From positions 1 to 64,000 of the forward strand of contig NZ_SWCI01000006.1 in assembly GCF_005116715.1 (NCBI RefSeq): a stretch of DNA of 64,000 bases, given 5' to 3'. This stretch comes from Ferrimonas sediminicola (GTDB lineage Bacteria; Pseudomonadota; Gammaproteobacteria; Enterobacterales; Shewanellaceae). Made by a program: the position numbers and the translations under genes. Positions 56,762-64,000 of the stretch are shown piece after piece; within the stretch, counting starts at the first letter, position 1; each line of letters opens with the position of its first letter. The notes below the pieces were generated by a model. It did not search any database. It worked only from the letters and a program-made list of their open reading frames with translations, and had not been told where the DNA came from.

Positions 56762-57238
56762 CTAATGGGGCCGGATGCCCAGCTTGAGGTTGTGCTCATC
56801 GGCAAAGAACAGGGCCTGGCGGCGGCGCTTGCCGATAATCAGCGCCGCTTCATCGGCAAACAGGAAGCACTTCCAGTTGCGACGAAACACGCCCCAGTTG
56901 CTCTCCACCACATGGTCGCTGCCGTAGCAGACCCAGATAACGGTGTTGTCATCCCAGCCCAGGAAGGACTCCACCCCGTCGGGCAGCTCGCGGCTGTCGC
57001 TGTCGAAGGCGGCTTCCCAGCCCAGGGTCTCCTGCCAGGTTTGCTGGTTACGGGCCCAGTCCCCTTTGCGCAGGTCGGTACAGTGGTTGCTGTTCTTGCT
57101 GATCTGCGCCTGCCACAGCTCGTCGGCGGCCCTGGGAGTCAGGGGGCGGATCTGGGTCAGATCCTGATCTGACACCGCCATATCCTGGCGCTTGAATACC
57201 CATTGGTAGGGGTACTGGTCAAAGTCGCTGTACTTCAT
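56762..57238 (-). CDS. Conserved hypothetical protein, DUF2947-like
   Basis: A 158-residue acidic, Trp-rich cytoplasmic protein (KYSDFDQYPYQWVFKRQDMAVSDQDLTQIRPL; GWDDNTVIWVCYGSDHVVES; FRRNWKCFLFADEAALIIG). From memory the start resembles DUF2947, found in Vibrio and relatives; no function is known. It ends immediately next to the convergent toroid-fold gene. Confidence 0.55.
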   Translation of the reverse strand: MKYSDFDQYPYQWVFKRQDMAVSDQDLTQIRPLTPRAADELWQAQISKNSNHCTDLRKGDWARNQQTWQETLGWEAAFDSDSRELPDGVESFLGWDDNTVIWVCYGSDHVVESNWGVFRRNWKCFLFADEAALIIGKRRRQALFFADEHNLKLGIRPH

Positions 57239-57332
57239 TGAAACGGTCCGGTTCGATAAGTCCGCACACTCTACCAGATGGTCTACCCTTATTCAGCCGC
57301 CTTGAAATGACGACCAGTCTTTAAATTTCGTT

Positions 57333-57357
57333 CTTTTGTAATTTAATTTCACAAAAG
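57333..57357. promoter_or_regulatory. Inverted repeat upstream of phosphoketolase (candidate operator)
   Basis: Seven-base arms CTTTTGT (57333-57339) and ACAAAAG (57351-57357) surround an AT-only-but-one 11-base spacer, 75 bases before the phosphoketolase start. CACAAAA recurs at 57370-57376, 20 bases after the first copy. Spacing is one base off a CRP site, so the regulator is unknown. Confidence 0.45.
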
Positions 57358-57431
57358 TTGGGTCCGTGTCACAAAACGCGTTCGGATATCGATGTAACTT
57401 TAGGCATCACTTGTAAGGGAGCAACGTAATT

Positions 57432-59798
57432 ATGGCAACCGCTAAAGAAATTGGTGCGCTGAAAAAACTGGTTCGCGCAAGCAATTTTCTCTCTGTAGCT
57501 CAGATTTACCTGAAGCAAAACGTCCTGCTGCAACGTGACCTGCAGCATGAAGACATCAAGCCCCGTCTTCTCGGTCACTGGGGTACCTGCCCCGGCATCG
57601 CATTCGTTTACGCTCATATCAACCGCTTGATCTGCAAGCACAACCGTCCTTTCCTCTACCTGGTCGGCCCAGGCCATGGCTTCCCTGCCGTACAGGCCAA
57701 CCTGTTTATCGAAGGCTCTCTGTCTCACTTCTACCCCGAGACCATCCCGTATAAAGAAGCGGGCATGAAACAGATCTGTGAAAAGTTCTCCGCAGCCTAC
57801 GGTTACCCCTCACACGCCAACCCCGAAGCCCCCGGCCAGATCCTGGAAGGTGGTGAGCTGGGTTACTCTCTGGCCGTGGGTTACGGTGCTGCCCTGGACA
57901 ACCCCGACCTGATCAACGTGGTACTGGTGGGTGACGGTGAGTCCGAGACCGGACCTCTGGCCGCCTCCTGGTACGCCAACCGTCTGCTGGATCCCAAGAC
58001 CTGCGGTGCGGTTCTGCCGATCCTGCACATCAACGGCTACAAGATCTCCGGTCCTACCCGTCTGGGTCGTATGGACGACGAAGAGATTCGCATGGAGTTC
58101 ACCGGCCTGGGTTACGAAGTGCTGTTCGTTGACGATGAGAAAGAGGAGGACGTGTATGTCCAGATGGCGACAGCCATGGACCGCGCCTACGAGATCATCA
58201 ACGACATCCAGACCCGTGCCCGCAACGGCGAAGACGTGTGCAAGCCCAAGTGGCCCGTTATCGCCATGCGCACCGCCAAAGGCTGGACCGGTACCAAGGA
58301 AGCCGATGGCAAGAAGCTGGAGGGCAACTGCGACTCCCATCAGGTTATCATCAACAACTGTGCCAAGGACCCCGAGCACCTGCGTCTGCTGAACGAGTGG
58401 ATGGCCAGCTACCAGTTCGATGAGCTGTACAGCATCGCCGAAGATGGCTCCATCAACTTCGACGCCGACATCCTGTCGCTGATCCCCCGTGAAGATCTGC
58501 GCATCGGTCGCCAGATCCTGTCCTACGGTGGTGAGGTGGTTCGTCCGCTGAACAAGCCTGACCTGAAGGCGCTGTCCTACGGTTCCGAGACCCCCCGCGG
58601 TCAGCGCGGTGTGTCCATGAACAAGATGGGCGAGTGGATGCGTGACGCCTTCCGCCTCAACGCCGAACAGAAGAACCTGCGTATCTTCTCCCCCGATGAG
58701 ACCTACTCCAACCAGCTGCAGGCGGTCTTCGAAGAGACCAGCCGTGCCTGGCAGTGGCCCATCAAGGAGTGGGACAACGACATGTCCCGCGACGGCCGCG
58801 TCATGGAGCTGCTGTCCGAGAACCTGCTGTTTGGTATGCTGCACGGTTACACCGTGACCGGCCGCCACGGCATGTTCCCCACCTACGAAGCGTTTGCCCA
58901 GGTGGTGTCCTCCATGTGCGACCAGTACTGTAAGTACGTTTACGCTTCTCAGGGCGTACCTTTCCGCAAGCCTGTGCCCTCCTGCAACGTGGTGCTGTCC
59001 TCCCTGCTGGAGCGCCAGGATCACAACGGCTACTCCCACCAGAACCCCTCTCTGCTGGGCGCCATGCTGGAGAAGCACCCCACCATCGTGTCCGCCTACC
59101 TGCCTGCCGACGGTAACAGCACCCTGTGCTACACCGAGAAGGCGTTTGATGATCGCGACAAGCTGAACGTCATCGTGGCCGGTAAGAAGGATCTGCCCCA
59201 GTGGCTGACCCTGGAAGAGGCCAAGAAGCAGGCGGAAGAGGGCATCATGACCTGGGACTTCGCCTCCGACGAAAACCCGGACGTGGTACTGGCTTCCTGC
59301 GGTGACTACGTGACCCAGGAGTGTATGGCCGCCCTGGTTCTGATCCGTGAACTGCTGCCCAACCTGAAGGTTCGCTTCGTCAACATCTCCGAGCTGACCT
59401 CCGACGGTATCGGTAGCCTGAAGTATGGTCGCAACCCCACCCTGCTGGATGAGTTCTTCACCAAGGACAAGGGCGTTGTGATCAACTACCACGGTTACCC
59501 CAACACCATCCACAAGCTGCTGTTCCACTACCCCGGCATCCAGCGTTGCCGCGTCAAGGGCTACGTGGAAGAGGGGTCCACCACCACCCCATTCGACATG
59601 GGTGTGCGTAACGGCACCTCCCGTTACCACCTGGTGATCGACATGGCCTACAAGGCCTTCCAGCAGGGCGTGATCACCGATGCCCAGCACGTTGAGATCA
59701 CCACCGACATGCTGCAGCGCCTGGTGGACCACAAGAACTACATCAAGGAGCATGGTGTGGATCCCAAGGAGATCACCGATTGGGTTTGGTCTCGCTAA
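57432..59798 (+). CDS. xfp: Xylulose-5-phosphate/fructose-6-phosphate phosphoketolase
   Basis: A 788-residue TPP enzyme that cleaves xylulose 5-phosphate (and often fructose 6-phosphate) with phosphate to acetyl phosphate. Motifs: GHWGTCPGIAF, GPGHGFPAVQANLFIEGS, FSAAYGYPSHANPEAPG, GDGESETGP (TPP and metal), RMDDEEIRM and QDHNGYSHQNPS. Length is standard. Codon use (many GGT, CGT) suggests strong expression. Together with acetate kinase this would give a bifid-type shunt. It lies between tkt and epd-pgk-fba, so the cluster shares substrates. Confidence 0.96.
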   Translation: MATAKEIGALKKLVRASNFLSVAQIYLKQNVLLQRDLQHEDIKPRLLGHWGTCPGIAFVYAHINRLICKHNRPFLYLVGPGHGFPAVQANLFIEGSLSHFYPETIPYKEAGMKQICEKFSAAYGYPSHANPEAPGQILEGGELGYSLAVGYGAALDNPDLINVVLVGDGESETGPLAASWYANRLLDPKTCGAVLPILHINGYKISGPTRLGRMDDEEIRMEFTGLGYEVLFVDDEKEEDVYVQMATAMDRAYEIINDIQTRARNGEDVCKPKWPVIAMRTAKGWTGTKEADGKKLEGNCDSHQVIINNCAKDPEHLRLLNEWMASYQFDELYSIAEDGSINFDADILSLIPREDLRIGRQILSYGGEVVRPLNKPDLKALSYGSETPRGQRGVSMNKMGEWMRDAFRLNAEQKNLRIFSPDETYSNQLQAVFEETSRAWQWPIKEWDNDMSRDGRVMELLSENLLFGMLHGYTVTGRHGMFPTYEAFAQVVSSMCDQYCKYVYASQGVPFRKPVPSCNVVLSSLLERQDHNGYSHQNPSLLGAMLEKHPTIVSAYLPADGNSTLCYTEKAFDDRDKLNVIVAGKKDLPQWLTLEEAKKQAEEGIMTWDFASDENPDVVLASCGDYVTQECMAALVLIRELLPNLKVRFVNISELTSDGIGSLKYGRNPTLLDEFFTKDKGVVINYHGYPNTIHKLLFHYPGIQRCRVKGYVEEGSTTTPFDMGVRNGTSRYHLVIDMAYKAFQQGVITDAQHVEITTDMLQRLVDHKNYIKEHGVDPKEITDWVWSR

Positions 59799-59816
59799 TC
59801 CACAGTGACTGATCAG

Positions 59817-59843
59817 AAGAGGGCCTTATGGCCCTCTTTTTTT
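59817..59843 (+). terminator. Terminator of phosphoketolase
   Basis: AAGAGGGCC (59817-59825) and GGCCCTCTT (59830-59838) around TTAT, followed by a T-run. Confidence 0.93.
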
Positions 59844-60075
59844 GAAGTGACTTTCCACCAAAATCGGCAGTGAGTTACCTTTCCGGGGTGTTTTATCGGT
59901 TTTTGGGCGAAACTCACGCCAGAGTGGTGTAGCAATTTTTCATTTGGTGGCGGAGTCCTGTCTTTTACTTACCTGCTGAGGGTCTCAACTCCCCGTTGCC
60001 GAGGGCATAAGCCTTTGGGGCGCGACGCTTTCTGGGATAAAATGGCCGCCGCTGTAAAACCGATGAAGTGAACAG

Positions 60076-61095
60076 ATGACAATACGGGTCGCCATCAATG
60101 GATTTGGCCGCATCGGCCGCTCTACCCTGCGGGCGCTCTACGAGAGCGGGCTGAGGGAGCAGATACAGGTCGTGGCCATCAACGAGTTGGCCTCGCCGGA
60201 GGCGATCGCCCACCTGACCCAGTTCGATACCACCCATGGCCGTTTCGCCCAGTGTGTCCGCCTGGAACCGGGGGGCCTGAGGGTGGGGCCGGACTGTATC
60301 GAATTGCTGCACTGCGCCGATCCCCGTCAGTTGCCCTGGAAGCGGCTCCGGGTGGACATCGTGCTGGAGTGCACCGGCAAACTGAGCAGCCGGGACGATG
60401 CCAGCCTGCACCTGCAGGCGGGGGCGGGCAAGGTGCTGTTCTCCCATCCGGCGGCACCGGATGTGGACGCCACCGTGGTGTTCGGCATCAACGAGGCGAA
60501 ACTGAAACCGGAACACCGAATTGTGTCCAACGCCTCCTGCACCACCAACTGCTCGGTGCCGGTGATCACCCTGCTGGATGAAGCCTTTGGCATAGAGCGT
60601 GGTGCCCTGACCACCATCCATTCCGCCATGCACGATCAACAGGTGATCGACGCCTATCACGACGATCTGCGTCGGACCCGTGCCGCCAGCCAGTCCATCA
60701 TTCCGGTGGACACCCGGCTGGCCCGCGGCATAGAGAGAATACTGCCCCATCTGGCAGACAAATTTGAGGCCATTGCGGTGCGGGTGCCGACCATCAACGT
60801 CACCGCCATGGACCTGTCGCTGACCCTGAGGCAGCGAGTCGACATTGACAGCATCAACCGCACCCTGTCCGAGGCGGCCCGGGGCCGGCTCAGAGGCATC
60901 CTGGACTATACTGAAGCGCCACTGGTCTCCAGTGATTTCAACCACGATCCCCACTCCTGCATCGTGGATGGGACCCAGACGCGGGTGGCGGATGGCCACC
61001 TGGTGAAGTTACTGATCTGGTGTGATAACGAGTGGGGCTTCGCCAACCGGATGCTGGACACCAGCCTGGCAATGTCGGCACAACAACAGCTTTGA
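60076..61095 (+). CDS. epd: Erythrose-4-phosphate dehydrogenase
   Basis: A 339-residue GAPDH-like enzyme. NAD site [15 protein letters not shown], catalytic NASCTTNC and late [14 protein letters not shown]. The epd position before pgk and fba, and the diverged [16 protein letters not shown] loop in place of the GAPDH phosphate loop, support Epd rather than GapA. It oxidises erythrose 4-phosphate toward pyridoxal phosphate. It begins an epd-pgk-fba operon. Confidence 0.94.
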   Translation: MTIRVAINGFGRIGRSTLRALYESGLREQIQVVAINELASPEAIAHLTQFDTTHGRFAQCVRLEPGGLRVGPDCIELLHCADPRQLPWKRLRVDIVLECTGKLSSRDDASLHLQAGAGKVLFSHPAAPDVDATVVFGINEAKLKPEHRIVSNASCTTNCSVPVITLLDEAFGIERGALTTIHSAMHDQQVIDAYHDDLRRTRAASQSIIPVDTRLARGIERILPHLADKFEAIAVRVPTINVTAMDLSLTLRQRVDIDSINRTLSEAARGRLRGILDYTEAPLVSSDFNHDPHSCIVDGTQTRVADGHLVKLLIWCDNEWGFANRMLDTSLAMSAQQQL

Positions 61096-61120
61096 TTTAA
61101 TCACTTTAAGAGGAATAACC

Positions 61121-62299
61121 ATGAGCGTTATCAAGATGAAGGATCTGGCCCTGGCCGGGAAGCGAGTGCTGATTCGCCAGGACCTGAACGTGCCGGTGAA
61201 GGAGGGTAAAGTCACCTCCGATGCCCGTATCCGTGCCTCTCTGCCCACCATCAAGCTGGCCCTGGAGCAGGGCGCCAAGGTGATGGTGATGTCCCATCTG
61301 GGCCGCCCCACCGAGGGTGAGCCCGCCGCCGAGTTCTCCCTGCAGCCCGTGGTGGACTACCTGGGCAAGGTATTGGAGTGTCCGGTGCGGCTGGCCACCG
61401 ACTATCTGGATGGCGTCGAGGTGGCCGAGGGTGAGCTGGTGATCCTGGAAAACGTCCGTTTTAACAAGGGTGAAAAGAAGGATGACGAAACCCTGTCCAA
61501 GGCCTATGCCGCCCTGTGTGACGTGTTCGTGATGGACGCCTTCGGCACCGCCCACCGTGCCCAGGCCTCCACCCACGGTGTGGCCAAGTTTGCCCCCGTC
61601 GCCTGTGCCGGTCCGCTGCTGGCCGGTGAGCTTGAGGCCCTGGGCAAGGCCCTCGACAACCCCGCCCGCCCGCTGGTGGCCATCGTCGGTGGCTCCAAGG
61701 TGTCCACCAAGCTGACCGTGCTGGAGTCCCTCTCCAAGGTGGTGGACCAGCTGGTGGTGGGGGGCGGCATCGCCAACACCTTCATCGCCGCGGCCGGTCA
61801 CAAGGTGGGCAAGTCGCTGTTTGAAGCCGATCTGATCGAGCAGGCCAACACCTTGACCGCCCAGGCCCAGAGCCGAGGCGGCGACATTCCGGTTCCCACC
61901 GACGTGGTGGTGGGCAAGGAGTTCTCCGAGAGCGCCGAAGCGACCCTGAAGCCGGTAGCCGAGGTGGCCGACGACGAGATGATCTTCGATATCGGTCCCG
62001 ACAGCGCCGCCGCCCTGGCCGAGGTGCTCAAGTCTGCCGGCACCATCGTCTGGAACGGCCCTGTGGGTGTGTTCGAGTTCGATCAGTTCGGCAAGGGCAC
62101 CGAGGTGATCGCCCGCGCTATCGCCGACTCCGACGCCTTCTCCATCGCCGGTGGCGGTGACACCCTGGCGGCCGTGGATAAGTACGGCATCGCCGACAAG
62201 GTCTCCTACATCTCCACCGGTGGCGGCGCCTTCCTGGAGTTCCTGGAAGGCAAGCAGCTGCCGGCGGTGGCCATCCTGGAGCAGCGCGCCCAGGGCTGA
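61121..62299 (+). CDS. pgk: Phosphoglycerate kinase
   Basis: A 392-residue glycolytic kinase: [15 protein letters not shown] (signature), [20 protein letters not shown], and [13 protein letters not shown] near the end. AAGAGGAATAACC precedes ATG 61121, which matches the family start. It is 25 bases after epd. Confidence 0.98.
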   Translation: MSVIKMKDLALAGKRVLIRQDLNVPVKEGKVTSDARIRASLPTIKLALEQGAKVMVMSHLGRPTEGEPAAEFSLQPVVDYLGKVLECPVRLATDYLDGVEVAEGELVILENVRFNKGEKKDDETLSKAYAALCDVFVMDAFGTAHRAQASTHGVAKFAPVACAGPLLAGELEALGKALDNPARPLVAIVGGSKVSTKLTVLESLSKVVDQLVVGGGIANTFIAAAGHKVGKSLFEADLIEQANTLTAQAQSRGGDIPVPTDVVVGKEFSESAEATLKPVAEVADDEMIFDIGPDSAAALAEVLKSAGTIVWNGPVGVFEFDQFGKGTEVIARAIADSDAFSIAGGGDTLAAVDKYGIADKVSYISTGGGAFLEFLEGKQLPAVAILEQRAQG

Positions 62300-62385
62300 C
62301 CGGTTTAACACCTCAATAACAACGAATTCAGGCGCGCGGGATAGCGCGCCTAATAAGCCTTACATCTACAACAGGAGCTTTTTCC

Positions 62386-63453
62386 ATGGCACTGATCTCT
62401 TTGCGCCAAATGCTGGACCACGCCGCGGAGCACAACTACGGTGTGCCGGCGTTCAACGTCAACAACCTGGAGCAGATGCGCGCCATCATGCAGGCCGCCG
62501 AAGCCACCGATTCCCCGGTGATCGTGCAGGCCTCCGCCGGTGCGCGTAAGTACGCCCGCCCCCAGTTTCTGCGCTACCTGATGAACGCCGCCCTGGAGCA
62601 GTACCCGGACGTGCCTGTGTGTATTCACCAGGACCACGGTACCTCTCCCGACGTGTGTCAGCGCTCCATCCAGATGGGCTTCAGCTCGGTGATGATGGAC
62701 GGCTCCCTGCGTGAGGATGGCAAGACCCCGGCGGACTATGGTTACAACGTCCAGGTGACTCAGCGCACCGTTGCCTTCGCCCACGCCTGTGGCGTGTCGG
62801 TCGAGGGCGAGATCGGCTGCCTGGGCAGCCTGGAAACCGGCATGGCCGGGGAAGAGGACGGTGTCGGCGCCGAGGGCGTGCTCAGCCACGATCAGCTGCT
62901 GACCGATCCTGAGGAGGCCGCCCGCTTCGTGGCCGCCACCAAGGTGGACGCCCTGGCCATCGCCATCGGTACCAGCCACGGCGCCTACAAGTTCTCCAAG
63001 AAACCGACCGGCGACGTGTTGCGCATCGACCGCATCAAGGAGATCCATGCCCGCATCCCCGATACCCACCTGGTGATGCACGGCTCCTCCTCCGTTCCCC
63101 AGGAGTGGCTGGCGGTGATCAACGAGTTCGGCGGCAACATCCCCGAGACCTATGGTGTGCCCGTGGAGGAGATTGTCGAGGGGATCCGGCACGGCGTTCG
63201 CAAGGTGAACATCGACACCGATCTGCGCCTGGCGTCCACCGGTGCGGTACGCAAGTTCCTGGCGGAGAACCCCTCCGAGTTTGATCCTCGCAAATTCCTG
63301 AAAGCGTCCATGGACGCCATGGCCCAGATCTGTACCGATCGCTACGAGGCGTTCGGCTGTGCCGGCATGGGCTCCAAGATGAAGCCCCTGTCGCTGCAGG
63401 CGATGTACAAGCGCTACCAGACCGGTGAACTGGATCCCAAGGTCCACATCTAA
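62386..63453 (+). CDS. fba: Class II fructose-bisphosphate aldolase
   Basis: A 355-residue zinc aldolase of the subtype typical of Calvin-cycle-like and gammaproteobacterial enzymes (family length 340-360). Metal and catalytic motifs: [52 protein letters not shown] and [22 protein letters not shown] precedes the ATG. It is the last gene of the operon. Confidence 0.97.
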   Translation: MALISLRQMLDHAAEHNYGVPAFNVNNLEQMRAIMQAAEATDSPVIVQASAGARKYARPQFLRYLMNAALEQYPDVPVCIHQDHGTSPDVCQRSIQMGFSSVMMDGSLREDGKTPADYGYNVQVTQRTVAFAHACGVSVEGEIGCLGSLETGMAGEEDGVGAEGVLSHDQLLTDPEEAARFVAATKVDALAIAIGTSHGAYKFSKKPTGDVLRIDRIKEIHARIPDTHLVMHGSSSVPQEWLAVINEFGGNIPETYGVPVEEIVEGIRHGVRKVNIDTDLRLASTGAVRKFLAENPSEFDPRKFLKASMDAMAQICTDRYEAFGCAGMGSKMKPLSLQAMYKRYQTGELDPKVHI

Positions 63454-63476
63454 GGCGAATTCAGCCAATGTCAGCA

Positions 63477-63503
63477 AAACGCCCGCATTCGCGGGCGTTT
63501 TTT
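63477..63503 (+). terminator. Terminator of epd-pgk-fba
   Basis: AACGCCCGC and GCGGGCGTT around ATTC, followed by a T-run, 23 bases after the fba stop codon. Confidence 0.93.
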
Positions 63504-63653
63504 ATGGGCCGTTGTGTTAACTTTGTCACATCTTCGCCCCCTGGCCGGGGCGGAATGCCAGGGCGTGTTGCCCCCTGGGGGTGAGAGTTTGGCACAAAAG
63601 TGATGACCCAGGGTCAACACGCCGTTAAGGGATGCAGTAGTAAGGATTGGATG

Positions 63654-64000
63654 ATGAACAAAACTACATTGGCGATCACCCTGGTGGTCGTCTCCGCCTC
63701 GGCCCTGGCCGAGGATGCCACCGCCCCGGTAGGCAATGCCGAACTGGGTTTCTCCAATACCACGGGTAACAGCGAAGTGACCACGGTCAAGGGCAAGGTG
63801 GAGTACAAGCACTGGCTCAGCAAGTTTGAAAATCGCTACCTGCTGGAAGCCCTGTATGTGGAGGATGACCAGCAGGTGTCCAAGGAGCGCTATTACGCGG
63901 AGGCCCAGAGCAACTACCGTTTCGGCGAGCACGCCTACCTGTTTGGCTTTGCCTCCAATGACATCGACAAGTTCTCCGGTTACCACTACGTCGCCACCGC
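63654..64000 (+). CDS. DUF481 (YdiY-like) outer-membrane protein, partial
   Basis: The first 115 or so residues of a gene cut by the window edge. A signal peptide (MNKTTLAITLVVVSASALA) is followed by beta strands typical of DUF481: AELGFSNTTGNSEVTTVKGKVEYKHW, RYLLEALYVEDDQQVSKERYYAEAQSNYRF, YLFGFASNDIDKFSGYHY. These form an outer-membrane beta-barrel of unknown role. AAGGA at 63642 gives better spacing to ATG 63654 than to the adjacent ATG 63651. Confidence 0.85.
   Translation, partial: MNKTTLAITLVVVSASALAEDATAPVGNAELGFSNTTGNSEVTTVKGKVEYKHWLSKFENRYLLEALYVEDDQQVSKERYYAEAQSNYRFGEHAYLFGFASNDIDKFSGYHYVAT

Noticed and set aside
57333-57357. CRP site upstream of phosphoketolase
   Set aside because: TGTAA and TCACA halves are present but are separated by 7 instead of 6 bases, and the first half deviates from TGTGA.

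Overview
This 64 kb window looks like ordinary chromosome of a GC-rich (roughly 60% or more by eye) marine-type gammaproteobacterium of the Alteromonadales. The best guess is a Ferrimonas- or Shewanella-like genus. The guess rests on gene content and order: pepA-holC-valS divergent from lptFG, epd-pgk-fba with tkt and metK close by, a Tat flavoprotein paired with a periplasmic tetrahaem cytochrome, and many c-di-GMP genes. No database search was possible, so the genus is inference. There is no rRNA operon, CRISPR array, recognisable insertion sequence or prophage.

Layout. 1-6618: a 143-bp tandem repeat block, a nucleoside hydrolase, two tandem paralogous membrane diguanylate cyclases, then a chromosomal actin-like ParM with a ParR-like partner beside a second (182-bp) tandem repeat block. 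6619-14829: valS, holC, pepA, lptF, lptG and two small membrane proteins. 15417-17093: a chemoreceptor. 17276-20893: a tRNA-Leu followed by a lower-GC two-gene islet (WG-repeat protein and lipoprotein) bracketed by 35-bp direct repeats. 21083-23002: a flavoprotein reductase and its tetrahaem cytochrome. 23378-29878: a four-gene signalling operon (hybrid kinase with three receiver domains, CheR, CheB lacking a receiver, and a receiver-GGDEF protein). 29994-33441: a nickel/cobalt ECF transporter operon. 33571-34393: two near-identical 20-bp palindromes, a DUF134 regulator and a NifX-like protein. 34587-38823: a lipoprotein, a TetR regulator, a SieB-like membrane protein and a FapA-type DUF342 protein. 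38927-39266: three tandem tRNA-Leu(CAG) genes. 39360-48019: rsmC, a GGDEF-EAL protein, gshB, rsmE, endA, sprT, a K+ channel and a pyroglutamyl-peptidase-like protein whose catalytic Cys is replaced by Ser. 48189-52666: metK, speE and speA. 52822-63453: tkt, two uncharacterised genes, phosphoketolase, epd, pgk and fba. 63654 to the end: the start of a DUF481 outer-membrane protein.

How genes work together. LptFG exports LPS. MetK makes S-adenosylmethionine; SpeA and SpeE belong to polyamine synthesis, and SpeE uses decarboxylated S-adenosylmethionine. Tkt, phosphoketolase, Epd, Pgk and Fba connect the pentose phosphate pathway, glycolysis and vitamin B6 synthesis. Four GGDEF proteins, one of them also carrying EAL, indicate heavy c-di-GMP control.

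The most interesting items are the chromosomal ParM/ParR-like pair with its 21-bp palindrome, the kinase-CheR-CheB-cyclase operon in which the kinase's 28-residue coiled-coil repeats may be the methylation target, the palindrome-controlled DUF134/NifX-like pair, the direct-repeat-bounded WG islet, and the Cys-to-Ser peptidase homologue.
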